A stretch of DNA of 64,000 bases from Spirosoma lacussanchae (lineage in GTDB: Bacteria; Bacteroidota; Bacteroidia; Cytophagales; Spirosomataceae), in the NCBI RefSeq assembly GCF_005870035.1, contig NZ_SWJG01000004.1, positions 414,011 to 478,010 on the forward strand, given 5' to 3'. Under the pieces are notes generated by a model. That model was not told the DNA's origin and ran no database searches. It saw only the letters and a program-made list of their open reading frames with translations. Of the stretch, positions 10,143 through 19,552 are shown in pieces. A program made the translations under genes and the position numbers. Positions within the stretch are counted from its first letter, which is position 1. Each line of letters starts with the position of its first letter.

Positions 10143-10541
10143 CTACCGCTTCGGGCCTACAGCATCGTAGATAACAACCTTCTCCCAGAGCGATGCGTAG
10201 TTATTGCGAAACTCGTCGTGAATGGGGTGCTTCTGGTACGCTTCTTCATCGGCCGGGCTGTCGAAAAAGCACAGCCATGAATAGGTGTAGGTCCGCTCAA
10301 TCACGGCGCGGTTGGTAGCCGCCGGGGTACCGATATGCACCATTTTAATGGTTGGACATTTGGCCAGCTTGTTCAGCCCTTCCAGTAGCTTGGCCTTATC
10401 GGCTTCGCTACCGGGGTTTTTCAGGTAGAACATAACGTGATGAACAAATAGCTCTTTGGGAGCTGAAACCTCAGGCAAGCTGACACCCAGACCGGCCGCT
10501 ACGCTCCCTTTAACGAATGCTCTACGCGATTGATGACTCAT
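10143..10541 (-). CDS. Dabb-domain protein with Tat-like signal
   Basis: A 132-residue protein. The N-terminus MSHQSRRAFVKGSVAAGLG carries an RRxFVK twin-arginine motif followed by a short hydrophobic stretch, suggesting export by the Tat route. The remaining roughly 100 residues form a Dabb (stress-responsive dimeric alpha/beta-barrel) domain: FVHHVMFYLKNP, MVHIGTPA, and YSWLCFFDSPADEEAYQKHPIHDEF with the typical Y-x-HP-x-H pattern. The enzymatic role is unknown. It lies immediately upstream of murI on the same strand. Confidence 0.85.
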   Translation of the reverse strand: MSHQSRRAFVKGSVAAGLGVSLPEVSAPKELFVHHVMFYLKNPGSEADKAKLLEGLNKLAKCPTIKMVHIGTPAATNRAVIERTYTYSWLCFFDSPADEEAYQKHPIHDEFRNNYASLWEKVVIYDAVGPKR

Positions 10542-10623
10542 ATAATTTTTGGTTACTGGTTTTTAGTACAGATACGGGAATGGGTGTCGACAAACAATGC
10601 CAGCGGCCGGCCTGGGAGTAAGC

Positions 10624-10655
10624 ATCCAGCTTCGGCTTGTACGCCAAAGCTGGAT
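10624..10655 (-). terminator. Hairpin after alaS
   Basis: Inverted repeat ATCCAGCTT/AAGCTGGAT (10624-10632, 10647-10655), 6 bases past the alaS stop on the minus strand. It has no U-tract, so termination is likely but weakly supported. Confidence 0.4.
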
Positions 10656-10661
10656 TTCGGT

Positions 10662-13346
10662 TTACGCCAGCAACGCTTTGCCCTGTGCCAGAGCCGCATC
10701 CAGACCTGATGCGTCTGATCCACCCGCCGTAGCGAAGAATGGCTGGCCGCCCCCGCCCCCACGTATGTTTTTGGCCAGCTCTTTCACCACCTGACCGGCA
10801 TTCAGATTTTTCCCCTGAATGAGCGAATCGGGTAGCATGACGGCCAGTTGCGGCTTTCCGTTGATGTCGGCCCCCAATACCAGGGCCAGGTTGTCGACTT
10901 TCGCTTTCAGATCGTAGGCGAGCTGCTTCAGCGCGTCGGCCGAGGGTACGTCAACGCGTTCTACCAGCCGCGCATGTCCATCTCCGTCGGCGCCGGTCAC
11001 GTTTTCGATTTTATCGAGCAGCTGGTTCTTCAGCTGTTGTACTTTTTCGTTCTGCAGCGCTTCGACCTGTTTTTGCAGTGCCACGCGCTCATCGAGCAGC
11101 GCCTGTACCGCCTTAACGACGTCTTTCGGGGCTTTGAGCAGTTCTTTCAACTCGCTGACAACCGCCATCTGTTCGTTGACAAGTTCTTCGGCGCCAAGCG
11201 AGGTCTTAGCCTCCACGCGTCGAACGCCCGTCGATACAGAGCCTTCACCGGTGAATTTGAACAACCCAATATGACCGGTAGCCGGTACATGCGTACCGCC
11301 ACAGAGTTCGACCGAGTAGTTGGGATCGAACGTGATAACCCGCACAAAGTCGCCGTATTTCTCGCCGAACAGGGCAGTGGCGCCCATATTTTTCGCCTGA
11401 TCGATCGGTACGTTGCGTTTTTCGTCGAGCTGGATGTCTTCGCGAATTTTCTCGTTCACGATCCGCTCCACTTCGGCCAGTTGCTCGTCGGTAACCTTGC
11501 TGAAGTGGGAGAAGTCGAAGCGAAGGGCATCCGGGCCTACGTACGATCCTTTCTGAGCCACATGCGTACCCAGCACATCGCGCAGAGCCGCATGGAGCAG
11601 GTGGGTAGCCGAGTGGTTACTGGAGGTCAGCATCCGGCGATCAGCATTCACGATAGCTCGAACAGAGATGGCCGACTCGAGCGTTTCATCCAGATCAGCC
11701 TCGTTAGCAATCAGGATAGACAGATCGTTTTCCTTCTTTGTGTCGACTATCTGTATGATTTTCTGCGCATCGCCCTGACTCACAACCAGTACACCAGTAT
11801 CGCCGATCTGACCGCCTGATTCAGCATAGAAGGGAGTTTGCCCCAACACAATCTGATACTGGGTTCCCTGTTTGTTCTGCACCTTCCGGTATTTGACAAT
11901 AAACGTTTCAATCTCTGTCTGATCGTAGCCTACAAACTCAGTTCGATCAACATCATTTAGCTCGACCCAGTCGCCGGCCGAGGAGGTGGCATCTTTACGC
12001 GAGCGGGCTTTCTGTTCCTGCAGGGCTTTCTGGAAACCCGCTTCATCGATACTTAGCCCTTTTTCGCGGGCAATCAGCGCCGTCAGGTCGGCCGGGAAAC
12101 CGAAGGTGTCGTTCAGTTCGAAAACCGTTTCGCCGGGTATCTCCGACTTCCCTTCGCTCGCCAACTGACCAATGATCTGGTCCAGACGCCCCAGTCCGGT
12201 TCCGAGCGTCCGCAGGAACGCTATTTCTTCTTCGCGAATGACGGTAGCCACAAAGTCGCGCTGGGCGTTCAGTTCGGGGAACACATCGGCAAACTGCATG
12301 GCCAGCGTCGGTACAAGTTTGGTCATGAACGGCTCGGTCAGGTTCAGGTACGAATAACCATAGCGGATGGCCCGGCGCAGAATCCGCCGGATCACGTAGC
12401 CCGCTTTGGCGTTGCTCGGTACCAGCCCGTCGGCAATAGCGAACGACACCGCCCGGATATGGTCGGCAATGACCCGCATCGCTACGTCAGACATGCCTTT
12501 GCCAGCCTCGTATTGCCGGCCCGACAGTTCTTCTATCACCTGAATAGTACCCGAGAACACATCGGTATCGTAGTTCGACTGTTTGCCCTGAATGGCCATA
12601 CACAGGCGTTCGAAACCCATGCCGGTGTCGACATGGCGGGCGGGCAGTTCTTCCAGTGAGCCGTCGGCTTTGCGGTTGAACTGCATGAATACGTTATTCC
12701 AGATTTCGACCACCTGCGGATGGTCGGCGTTTACCAGCTCTTTACCCGGCTTCTGGGCTACTTCTTCGGGCGAGCGCAGATCGATGTGAATTTCGGAGCA
12801 GGGACCGCATGGCCCCGTTTCCCCCATTTCCCAGAAGTTGTCTTTCTTATTGCCCAGAATGATCCGCGACTCGTCCGGTTCGCCGTCGCGACCGAGGATT
12901 TCTTTCCAGATGTCCCACGACTCCTGGTCGAAGGGTACGTTATCCCGGTCATCTCCCTTAAAAACCGACACGTAAATGCGGTCTTTGGGAAGTTTGTATA
13001 CTTCGGTCAGCAGTTCCCACGACCAAGTCAAGGCTTCTTTCTTGAAATAATCACCAAACGACCAGTTACCAAGCATCTCGAACATGGTGTGGTGATAGGT
13101 ATCGAAACCAACGTCTTCGAGGTCGTTGTGCTTCCCTGACACCCGCAGGCACTTCTGCGTATCGGCCACACGGGGCGACGGTGGCGTACCATTACCGAGG
13201 AAGAAGTCCTTGAATTGCGCCATCCCGGAGTTGTTAAACATCAGCGTTGGGTCGTTCTTGGCAACCAGCGGGGCTGAGGGCACAATCAGGTGTTGTTTGG
13301 AGCGGAAGAAGTCGAGGAAATGTCGACGTATTTCGTGGGAAGTCAT
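10662..13346 (-). CDS. alaS: Alanyl-tRNA synthetase
   Basis: Charges tRNA-Ala. The 894-residue length is typical. The N-terminal class II catalytic core starts with the [13 protein letters not shown] helix, followed by [10 protein letters not shown] and [15 protein letters not shown]. The conserved [15 protein letters not shown] segment follows near residue 315. The editing domain has both metal-binding pairs, [11 protein letters not shown] and [13 protein letters not shown]. The C-terminal region with a coiled coil ends in the glycine-rich [17 protein letters not shown] typical of AlaRS. It is divergent from a merR-type gene, with promoters within 136 bases. Confidence 0.98.
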   Translation of the reverse strand: MTSHEIRRHFLDFFRSKQHLIVPSAPLVAKNDPTLMFNNSGMAQFKDFFLGNGTPPSPRVADTQKCLRVSGKHNDLEDVGFDTYHHTMFEMLGNWSFGDYFKKEALTWSWELLTEVYKLPKDRIYVSVFKGDDRDNVPFDQESWDIWKEILGRDGEPDESRIILGNKKDNFWEMGETGPCGPCSEIHIDLRSPEEVAQKPGKELVNADHPQVVEIWNNVFMQFNRKADGSLEELPARHVDTGMGFERLCMAIQGKQSNYDTDVFSGTIQVIEELSGRQYEAGKGMSDVAMRVIADHIRAVSFAIADGLVPSNAKAGYVIRRILRRAIRYGYSYLNLTEPFMTKLVPTLAMQFADVFPELNAQRDFVATVIREEEIAFLRTLGTGLGRLDQIIGQLASEGKSEIPGETVFELNDTFGFPADLTALIAREKGLSIDEAGFQKALQEQKARSRKDATSSAGDWVELNDVDRTEFVGYDQTEIETFIVKYRKVQNKQGTQYQIVLGQTPFYAESGGQIGDTGVLVVSQGDAQKIIQIVDTKKENDLSILIANEADLDETLESAISVRAIVNADRRMLTSSNHSATHLLHAALRDVLGTHVAQKGSYVGPDALRFDFSHFSKVTDEQLAEVERIVNEKIREDIQLDEKRNVPIDQAKNMGATALFGEKYGDFVRVITFDPNYSVELCGGTHVPATGHIGLFKFTGEGSVSTGVRRVEAKTSLGAEELVNEQMAVVSELKELLKAPKDVVKAVQALLDERVALQKQVEALQNEKVQQLKNQLLDKIENVTGADGDGHARLVERVDVPSADALKQLAYDLKAKVDNLALVLGADINGKPQLAVMLPDSLIQGKNLNAGQVVKELAKNIRGGGGGQPFFATAGGSDASGLDAALAQGKALLA

Positions 13347-13429
13347 AATAGAATCAATCAGTTGCCCGCTTAATCGCTTATTTCGGGCTCAACCGGGGCT
13401 ACCGGTCGATCCACCAGGCGGGGCGTCGG

Positions 13430-13437
13430 CAAATTTA
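13430..13437 (-). promoter_or_regulatory. -7 box of alaS
   Basis: TAAATTTG on the minus strand, an exact TAnnTTTG match. It would give an 80-base leader to alaS, longer than its neighbours. It lies next to the divergent merR promoter. Confidence 0.5.
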
Positions 13438-13446
13438 CACGAAAAC

Positions 13447-13477
13447 TTGCGTTTTTCGGGTCTGCGTGGCAGGTTTG
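13447..13477 (+). promoter_or_regulatory. Candidate leaderless promoter of the merR gene
   Basis: TTG (13447-13449), 20 bases, then CAGGTTTG (13470-13477), seven of eight matches to TAnnTTTG. Only 4 bases separate it from the ATG at 13482, so the transcript would begin at or next to the start codon. Confidence 0.45.
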
Positions 13478-13481
13478 TCAG

Positions 13482-13850
13482 ATGGAAAGCGAGGGCAAAC
13501 TGTATTACGGCATCAAGGAAGTAGCCGAGTTATTCGGGATCAACGCGTCGAAGTTACGGTTCTATGAAAAGGAGTTTCCCATGCTCCAGCCCCGAAAAAA
13601 TCGCTCTGGCGATCGGGTTTATACGCAGGCCGACCTCGACCTGCTCCGCGACATTCTGGACCTGACGCAGGCTAAAGGCTACACCCTGGCCGGTGCCCGA
13701 GAATTTCTGAAAAGTCGGGATGTCAACCGCCAGCAGAACGCCCGATACATCGCCAAACTGCGTGAGATCAAATCATTTCTGGAAAAAATTCGCGACGACC
13801 TGAACACACCGGTCGGCAATGCGCCATCGGATTCCTCGATCGAATTTTAA
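13482..13850 (+). CDS. MerR-family transcriptional regulator
   Basis: A 122-residue regulator. The MerR helix-turn-helix and wing are at the N-terminus: YYGIKEVAELFGINASKLRFYEKEFPML, then NRSGDRVYTQADLDLL. The C-terminal part is a helical dimerisation region (REIKSFLEKIRDDL) without cysteines or an obvious ligand pocket, so metal sensing is unlikely. The short MerR type with YYGIKEVAELF is common in Bacteroidota. It is divergent from alaS and followed by repeat DNA, so its target is unclear. The start has almost no upstream leader. Confidence 0.9.
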   Translation: MESEGKLYYGIKEVAELFGINASKLRFYEKEFPMLQPRKNRSGDRVYTQADLDLLRDILDLTQAKGYTLAGAREFLKSRDVNRQQNARYIAKLREIKSFLEKIRDDLNTPVGNAPSDSSIEF

Positions 13851-13867
13851 TCCGTTTCCCAGTTTCC

Positions 13868-14028
13868 CCAGTTTGAAAACCGGGGCTATTCATTTGTCTC
13901 CATCAATGTAAAATCTCAATCGGTGCGATCCATGAATAGTGCCTGATACACCAGTTTAAAAACCGGGGCTATACATTTGTCTTCATCAATGCAGAATCCG
14001 GCTCGGCACGACCCATGAATAGTGCTGG
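13868..14028. repeat. Two tandem 83-bp REPIN-like repeat units
   Basis: Two direct units, 13868-13950 and 13951 to about 14028, differ at scattered positions. Each begins CCAGTTT, then AAACCGGGGCTAT, holds the core ATCAATGnAnAATC, and ends CATGAATAGTGC. Within each unit the GGCTAT-CAT start and the ATGAATAGTGCC end are complementary, so each can fold to a roughly 65-base hairpin. The same outline (CCGGGGCTA, TCAATGTAAAA, CAATGGTTAGCC) recurs at 43436-43505. They fill the gap between merR and the cytochrome peroxidase gene. Confidence 0.75.
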
Positions 14029-14080
14029 CCTTCAGGCTGGCGGATTCGATTCGCGGGCGATTTTAAACCGGTGAACACAA

Positions 14081-15919
14081 TTACAGGGCTTTCAGGAAAG
14101 CGATTAGGGCCTGCTTTTCGCTGGGCGTCAGATTCAGTTTATCACCTGGCAAGGTCTGATTATCGACAGAAAGTCCCAGGCCGATGCCCCCGCCTTTGTT
14201 ATAGAAGTCGATAACCTGATCGAGCGTTTGATAGACGCCATTATGCATATAGGGCGCCGTTTGGGCCACGTTACGAACGGTCGGCGTTTTGAACGCGTGT
14301 TTCTGAATCACAATTCGGGTGGTTTGAAATTTACCCAGGTCCGGGTCAAGCTGGTTGTTATCGGCCGTAGCGGGTGTTCCCAGTACCTCGCTCTCGGTTT
14401 TCTGATAGGCAGGCGGTACCGTACCGTTGAATAGCGGGTAGAAATGGCAGGTGGCACATTTGGCCTTACCCATGAACAGATTGAATCCATGCCGCTCCTC
14501 GGCCGATAATGCAGCCTGGTTCTGATTGCGTAAGGCCTGGTCTACCCGAGAATCGAGGCTGGTCAGCGAACGCACGTAACTCGCAATGGCGTTTTTCAGG
14601 TTTTGTTCGGTCACCCCGTCGCGGTAGGTTTTGCTGAACGTTGTCCGGTAGGACGTATTAGCCCGCAGTGCTTTCACGGCTTCGGGCAATGAGCCGTGCA
14701 TCTCATCGGCATTTTCAAGTACGTCGCTGGCCTGGTCTTCGAGAAAGGTTACCCTCGAATCGGCAAACTGAGCGGCCTGAAAAGCTGCATTTACCAACGT
14801 CGGCGAATTACGGGCAATACGCCGGCCACCAAACCCAACAGCCAGACTTTTCGGCTCTCCGTCGGTAAACGCTTTATCAGGTCGATGGCAGGTGGCACAG
14901 CTGCGATTGGCCTCACCCGACAGAATGGGGTCGTAGAACAGCATTTTCCCCAGTTCGATCCGGCTGGGCGTAGCCCGGTCACCACGACTGTTCACAAAAT
15001 AGCTCGGGTCGAAAGCGTCCGGGTCGTTGAGCGTCCGGGCCGAAGCCGACAGGAGACGGCTTTCCTGAAAGACAGGAATGCCAAGGGCTTGTTGCGCGTC
15101 GAGCAATAGACTACTCAGCACGTTGGCGTGTTGGGTGATGTAGCCGAACCGATCGAACCTGTTAAAGCTGCGTTCTTTTTGTAAAGCCCCGATGGCACCG
15201 GCAAAGGCCTTGTCGAGCCGCTCAGCCAGGTCGGGTCGCTGGTCAGGCAGGTCATAAAAACGGAGATGCTGCTGTAGACTTTGCAGCGCAGCGGCTGCTT
15301 CGGGCAGCGAATGGTTGGCAACGGGCGAATCGAACCCGGTGATGCCGAGCGAAACGAGCCGAAACACTTCGAGCCGCATAGCATCAAAGACGTGGCTGTC
15401 GGTCATTTCGTTATCCGTAGCGACCCGCGTTAGCCGCCTTACATTAGATTGCAACAGGGCCAGCTGTCCCCGTAATTCGTCCTGGTTGGCCGGGTCGTAG
15501 GGAAACAGCAGTTCTTCAATTACCTGAAACCCTTCCGGCTTTATTTCCCGCTGTAACCCATCATCTTCTTCTACTTCGGGCAGGGCAGGCCCATTCAGGC
15601 TTTTGGCCGTTTCGGGGTTGTATAGCTCAACCAGAAATTCAACCTGTTTATACGCCAAACGAGCCGTATCAAAGGCAGCCTGAATCCGGCTGGCGGGTAG
15701 TTGCGCAATGACAACTCGATTCAGTTGCCGCACGGCAGAGTCTAGCTGCGCGATATCATAAAGGTATTCACGTTTAACCCGTTGCAGTGGAGTTTGCCGG
15801 GGTATCAACACTTCATAGAGGCCCCAAAGCGCCAGACAGCCCACCAGGCCAACACCTATCCAGAATACAGGCTGGGTCCGTTTACGGGTTACACTTGACG
15901 AAGTTTGTGGGGTAAGCAT
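14081..15919 (-). CDS. Di-haem cytochrome c peroxidase-like protein with N-terminal extension
   Basis: A 612-residue protein. One N-terminal membrane anchor (about residues 18-38, FWIGVGLVGCLALWGLY) places the rest in the periplasm. The C-terminal half is a CcpA/MauG-type di-haem domain, with haem-binding CATCH near residue 343 and CATCH again near residue 490. The late PTVRNVAQTAPYMHNGVYQTLDQVIDFYN segment is a strong family hallmark. The roughly 260 residues before it are helical without cysteines and resemble an imelysin-like or unknown helical module. The protein may reduce hydrogen peroxide or oxidise another substrate; this cannot be separated here. Confidence 0.88.
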   Translation of the reverse strand: MLTPQTSSSVTRKRTQPVFWIGVGLVGCLALWGLYEVLIPRQTPLQRVKREYLYDIAQLDSAVRQLNRVVIAQLPASRIQAAFDTARLAYKQVEFLVELYNPETAKSLNGPALPEVEEDDGLQREIKPEGFQVIEELLFPYDPANQDELRGQLALLQSNVRRLTRVATDNEMTDSHVFDAMRLEVFRLVSLGITGFDSPVANHSLPEAAAALQSLQQHLRFYDLPDQRPDLAERLDKAFAGAIGALQKERSFNRFDRFGYITQHANVLSSLLLDAQQALGIPVFQESRLLSASARTLNDPDAFDPSYFVNSRGDRATPSRIELGKMLFYDPILSGEANRSCATCHRPDKAFTDGEPKSLAVGFGGRRIARNSPTLVNAAFQAAQFADSRVTFLEDQASDVLENADEMHGSLPEAVKALRANTSYRTTFSKTYRDGVTEQNLKNAIASYVRSLTSLDSRVDQALRNQNQAALSAEERHGFNLFMGKAKCATCHFYPLFNGTVPPAYQKTESEVLGTPATADNNQLDPDLGKFQTTRIVIQKHAFKTPTVRNVAQTAPYMHNGVYQTLDQVIDFYNKGGGIGLGLSVDNQTLPGDKLNLTPSEKQALIAFLKAL

Positions 15920-15930
15920 ATCACGAACTG

Positions 15931-15938
15931 CAAAATTA
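15931..15938 (-). promoter_or_regulatory. -7 box of the peroxidase gene
   Basis: TAATTTTG on the minus strand, an exact TAnnTTTG match 11 bases before the ATG at 15919. Confidence 0.55.
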
Positions 15939-15957
15939 GGTTTATCAGGACATAAAA

Positions 15958-15986
15958 AGCCTGACCAACCAGGGGTTGGTCAGGCT
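15958..15986 (-). terminator. Rho-independent terminator of the PhoX-like gene
   Basis: AGCCTGACCAACC/GGTTGGTCAGGCT form a perfect 13-bp stem with a 3-base loop, followed on the minus strand by TTTTT. Confidence 0.9.
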
Positions 15987-16007
15987 GCGTAGTATACGTC
16001 GGTTACT

Positions 16008-17468
16008 TTAGCGGGGCAGCCCTTTTACGACGATGAGCTGACTGGCCTGGTTTTCGTCGGGTCGTTTGGTCCCTCCGTCAACAGCCTTGTACTTATCCCC
16101 TCGCCAGGTATGCGGCTGAACGGCAATGATAAAAGTATCAGTCAATCCGAGCTGATCCGATACATCAATCATAGCGCCATACTCCCAGGTACCAAAACGC
16201 GATGAGCCCCCTACGTTATATTTTGCGGCATCCGAAGCCGTCCGGCGATGATCCAGCTCCAGAACGGGTTTAAACTCGTTCGTTTTCAGGTTCAACTGGT
16301 AGATGTATGAATCGTGGGTTTCGTCCCCATAGCTATTCGGGTCTTCCTGGGTGTAGAGGTAATTCTCCGTCACCACGATATTATCTACGTTCTGAAACGT
16401 TTTGGCAATTCCTGCGCGGTCGTCACCATCAAGAACAACTTCAAGCGTTGCCTTGAGCGGATCGGCGGCATCCATCGTCAGGCGGTATACCCGACCGTAT
16501 TTAGAACGCGAATAATCGGCGTTCGGACCAGAGTTTGCCTGCCCCGTAACGTTGAAATACACTTCGCGGCCGGTACTCTTTTTACGGTAATCGATGTCTT
16601 CAACCCGCCCAAATTTGATGGCTTTGAGGTCGTTTACTTTGCCGTTGATCTGTGCACCTGTCAGCGTTTTATGATTGTCAACCTTGACAAACTCCACCGG
16701 GAACTTAGCGCCCACTTTCATATCCATTTCACGCTGGTTGCCATCGGTGCGCTTCAGCATGTAGAGCGAGCCGTTATCGAGGTCCCCCACTGTGTTGGAA
16801 AGGTACAAAGCCAACTGACCCCCGTTTACGTCAGAATCGTCATCACCAATCAGGATGGCGGTTTTACCGGTGTAGGCCTGCTTGGGCAGCGGCACCGCGT
16901 TTTCCGCACTCCAGCGGCCCAACCCGGCAATTTCCTTTGACACGCTCGCGGTTCCTACGTCGCCGAAGGGGTTCACACCGTGGGTTCTCGACTCCTGACC
17001 ACTTTCACCACAGGTCAGGTATAGGGGCCCAAATCCATGTTCTTCCTGCGTGGCCATCGTGGCCGAACAAAGCCGCCATACGCCCCCATCGGAGTTCAGG
17101 ATATACTCTCCCTTAACCGGCTTAAACGTTTTGTCGAGGGTAATGCGTGATACGGCGAAGTTGTCTTCGTGGTTGACAAGCAGCGTATACGTACCGTCCG
17201 CGTTTTTGAGCATACCTGCTCCATCGGCCGACCCGCCAAAAACGTAGTTGGGCGACTGATCCAGTTTATCATCGCTGCCGACAAGCGAAAAAATCTCTAC
17301 GTTATTGACGCCCGGCATAGCTTTGGCCAGGGCAGGCGTAACGGATTGGTTCTTTAGTACTACCTCATTGGTCGGCTGAGTGCCCGGATTTTCCTGGGTA
17401 CTGCAGGCGACGGCCATAAACAGGGAAAGCAACGCAGTTGAGGATAGCAAACGTTTGTTAGGAAGCAT
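16008..17468 (-). CDS. PhoX-like (DUF839) lipoprotein
   Basis: A 486-residue lipoprotein: the signal peptide ends in a lipobox at VACS (Cys22). The body resembles the DUF839/PhoX beta-propeller: NHEDNFAVSRITLDK, GESGQESRTHGVNPFG, and VEDIDYRK followed by REVYFNVTGQ. In PhoX enzymes such acidic residues hold Ca and Fe ions and hydrolyse phosphate monoesters. Whether all metal ligands are kept cannot be confirmed by eye, so phosphatase activity is an inference. It is likely surface- or periplasm-anchored and has its own promoter box and terminator. Confidence 0.75.
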   Translation of the reverse strand: MLPNKRLLSSTALLSLFMAVACSTQENPGTQPTNEVVLKNQSVTPALAKAMPGVNNVEIFSLVGSDDKLDQSPNYVFGGSADGAGMLKNADGTYTLLVNHEDNFAVSRITLDKTFKPVKGEYILNSDGGVWRLCSATMATQEEHGFGPLYLTCGESGQESRTHGVNPFGDVGTASVSKEIAGLGRWSAENAVPLPKQAYTGKTAILIGDDDSDVNGGQLALYLSNTVGDLDNGSLYMLKRTDGNQREMDMKVGAKFPVEFVKVDNHKTLTGAQINGKVNDLKAIKFGRVEDIDYRKKSTGREVYFNVTGQANSGPNADYSRSKYGRVYRLTMDAADPLKATLEVVLDGDDRAGIAKTFQNVDNIVVTENYLYTQEDPNSYGDETHDSYIYQLNLKTNEFKPVLELDHRRTASDAAKYNVGGSSRFGTWEYGAMIDVSDQLGLTDTFIIAVQPHTWRGDKYKAVDGGTKRPDENQASQLIVVKGLPR

Positions 17469-17500
17469 TGGTCAGTGTTTTTTGTACAGGAAACTTTTCA

Positions 17501-17508
17501 CAAAAATA
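17501..17508 (-). promoter_or_regulatory. -7 box of the PhoX-like gene
   Basis: TATTTTTG on the minus strand, an exact TAnnTTTG match 32 bases before the ATG at 17468. Confidence 0.55.
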
Positions 17509-17700
17509 CTCCCACGGTTTCTTCCAACAGCGCCCGGGTAATTATCTCACCGCTACCTTTTTACCAACCAATTTAATAGATAGTTTACATACTATTCCTT
17601 GATAAGCCACCTGTGTTGGGTTTGCGCCTGAAAAACAGTAAGCTTGCAGAGGCTGCTCGCCAGCCTTCTCATTTCCGTAACTTCTTTGCTTTATCTGAAC

Positions 17701-18813
17701 GTGTCTACCGACGCTCATTCTCAAGTTGCCCTCACCCTTGTTCCGGGCTTGGGCAGTATTCTGATTCGGCAACTGATCAGCTACTGCGGATCGGCCCCGG
17801 AGGTCTTCCAGTCGCCCCTGGCCCGCCTGCTGAAAGTACCCGGCATTGGCGACGTAACCGCCCGGGCCATTCGTACTTCCGACGCGCTAACAACTGCCGA
17901 ACGGGTACTCAAACGACTCGAAACCCTCGGCGCTACGCCCCTTTTCTACACCGACAAAGCCTACCCGGCCCGACTAAAAACCTTATACGACGCCCCGGCC
18001 CTATTGTACTGGCAGGGCGCTGGTGACCTCAACGCCCCCCGCACCATTGGTCTCGTTGGCACCCGGCAGGCCACCGACTATGGTCGGCGAATCACTACCG
18101 ATATAATCGATGCACTAGCCCCCTATAATGTCACCGTCATCAGTGGCCTCGCCTATGGCATCGATATTGCCGCCCACCGGGCCAGCCTGACCAACGGACT
18201 GCCAACCATAGGCGTCATGGCCAGCGGACTGGACGTAGTTTACCCATCGGTCCATCGGCGAACGGCGCAGGAGATGCTGACCCAGGGCGGTCTGTTGACC
18301 GAGAGTATTCCAGGTACCAAACCCGACGCCCACCTGTTTCCGGCCCGCAACCGAATCATTGCCGGCCTGAGCGATGCCATTGTTGTGGTAGAAGCAGCCG
18401 CCAAAGGGGGCGCCCTCATTACGGCCGAGTATGCCAACAACTACCACCGCGACGTTTTTGCGGTGCCGGGCCAGCTGAACCAGACCTTTTCGGCGGGTTG
18501 TAACAAACTCATCCGGGAAAACAAAGCGCAGATTTATACCAGCCCGGCGGATCTGATCGAAGCTCTGAACTGGGATCAGCCAGTGGGGCAGCATCCGCGC
18601 GGCCATACAGCCCCGGCCCTGCCCGTAGACGTAACCGATGAAGAAAGTCAGGTCCTGGCCCTGTTGCGGCAATCGGCCGACCTGCACATCGACGAGCTGA
18701 GCTGGCAGTCGCAGATTCCGATGGGCCGACTGGCTTCGCTCCTGCTCAATCTGGAGTTTCGGGGGTTTGTTCGATCACTACCGGGTAAGAAGTATTCGGT
18801 AGTGTATGTGTAG
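17701..18813 (+). CDS. dprA: DNA-processing protein DprA
   Basis: Loads RecA on incoming single-stranded DNA during transformation. From the GTG at 17701 the protein has 370 residues. It starts with a helix-hairpin-helix-like region (LTLVPGLGSILIRQL, LLKVPGIGDVTARAI). The Rossmann-like core follows: IGLVGTRQATDYGRR, VTVISGLAYGIDIAAHRASL, GVMASGLDVVYP, FPARNRIIAGLSDAIVVVEA and KGGALITAEYA. A C-terminal winged-helix module closes the protein. An upstream in-frame ATG at 17644 would add 19 residues that mimic a signal peptide, which is wrong for this cytoplasmic protein. The 3' end overlaps the opposite eutC end by 68 bases. Confidence 0.95.
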   Translation: MSTDAHSQVALTLVPGLGSILIRQLISYCGSAPEVFQSPLARLLKVPGIGDVTARAIRTSDALTTAERVLKRLETLGATPLFYTDKAYPARLKTLYDAPALLYWQGAGDLNAPRTIGLVGTRQATDYGRRITTDIIDALAPYNVTVISGLAYGIDIAAHRASLTNGLPTIGVMASGLDVVYPSVHRRTAQEMLTQGGLLTESIPGTKPDAHLFPARNRIIAGLSDAIVVVEAAAKGGALITAEYANNYHRDVFAVPGQLNQTFSAGCNKLIRENKAQIYTSPADLIEALNWDQPVGQHPRGHTAPALPVDVTDEESQVLALLRQSADLHIDELSWQSQIPMGRLASLLLNLEFRGFVRSLPGKKYSVVYV

Positions 18814-19552
18814 GCATTTCATCTTTCAGCCCCACGCCCGATAGCTGCCGTGTTTTCATTTCGGTCAGCAGATACGCGAGTTTCTGCGCGGCAAGCTCAT
18901 AGGGCAGTCCTTCGGGGCGGATGTTGGACACGCAATTGCGCGACTCGTCGGTCAGACCCGGACGGGGCTTGTAGGTAAGGTAAGCGCCCAGGCTATCGGG
19001 CGATGACAGGCCCGGCCGTTCGCCAATCAGGACCAGTACCAGCTCAGCCCCCAACCCGTGCGCGATCTCGTCACCAATAGCTACCCGCCCCTGCCGCACC
19101 AGACAGATCGGCGCCACCGACCAGCTCAGGCTGCTTATCAACCGAAGCAGGGCCGACACAACGGGTACCGCATGCGTATTGACCGCCGTAGCCGACAAGC
19201 CGTCGACGATGACGATAGCCAGCTCGAAGCCGTTCGCCCCTTCGTTGTCGGCGGCTAAACGGGTCAGGTGGGCAACTGATGTTTCGTGCAGTCTGCGACC
19301 CAGATCAGGCCGTTTCAGATACACGGCGCGATCACCAGCCTGACTTTGGAACGAGTAGGCATCGGCTCCCAACGCCTGGATATTGCTCAGCAGTTGCTCT
19401 TCATCGAGTACCGAATAAACGGCATCGCGAGCCCGGGCATGGTCGAGTTGAAAATCCAGTAGCGCCCGGGTCGGCAGACTGTTGCCAACCCGCCCCTGCG
19501 CAATGCGCGCTCGGGTATGTGCCTGTAGAAAAGACCACGAATCTGCATTCAT
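18746..19552 (-). CDS. eutC: Ethanolamine ammonia-lyase small subunit
   Basis: Small subunit of the adenosylcobalamin-dependent enzyme that splits ethanolamine to acetaldehyde and ammonia. Family motifs are visible: ARIAQGRVGNSLPTRALLDFQLDHARARDAV at the N-terminus, LKRPDLGRRL, IVIVDGLSATAVNTHAVP, ARIAIGDEIAHGLGA-like RVAIGDEIAHGLGAEL, LIGERPGLSSPDSLGAYLTY and DESRNCVSNIRPEGL. The 268-residue length is normal. Its partner eutB lies on the same strand, upstream, but the pair is separated by an opposite-strand glycosidase gene. No microcompartment shell or reactivase genes are in the window. Confidence 0.95.
   Translation of the reverse strand: MNADSWSFLQAHTRARIAQGRVGNSLPTRALLDFQLDHARARDAVYSVLDEEQLLSNIQALGADAYSFQSQAGDRAVYLKRPDLGRRLHETSVAHLTRLAADNEGANGFELAIVIVDGLSATAVNTHAVPVVSALLRLISSLSWSVAPICLVRQGRVAIGDEIAHGLGAELVLVLIGERPGLSSPDSLGAYLTYKPRPGLTDESRNCVSNIRPEGLPYELAAQKLAYLLTEMKTRQLSGVGLKDEMPTHTLPNTSYPVVIEQTPETPD

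Noticed and set aside
10848..11819. A 323-codon open frame antisense to alaS
   Set aside because: The opposite strand encodes conserved AlaRS motifs throughout; the frame lacks any recognisable domain.
13868..14028. CRISPR array
   Set aside because: Only two units, with no separate spacers and no cas genes in the window.
15301..15360. tRNA-like T-arm (GGGCGAATCGAACCCGGT)
   Set aside because: It lies inside the peroxidase coding region and no cloverleaf can be built around it.
17644..17700. Signal-peptide-like extension of DprA
   Set aside because: DprA works in the cytoplasm and the family begins at the HhH-like region; the GTG at 17701 is the better start.
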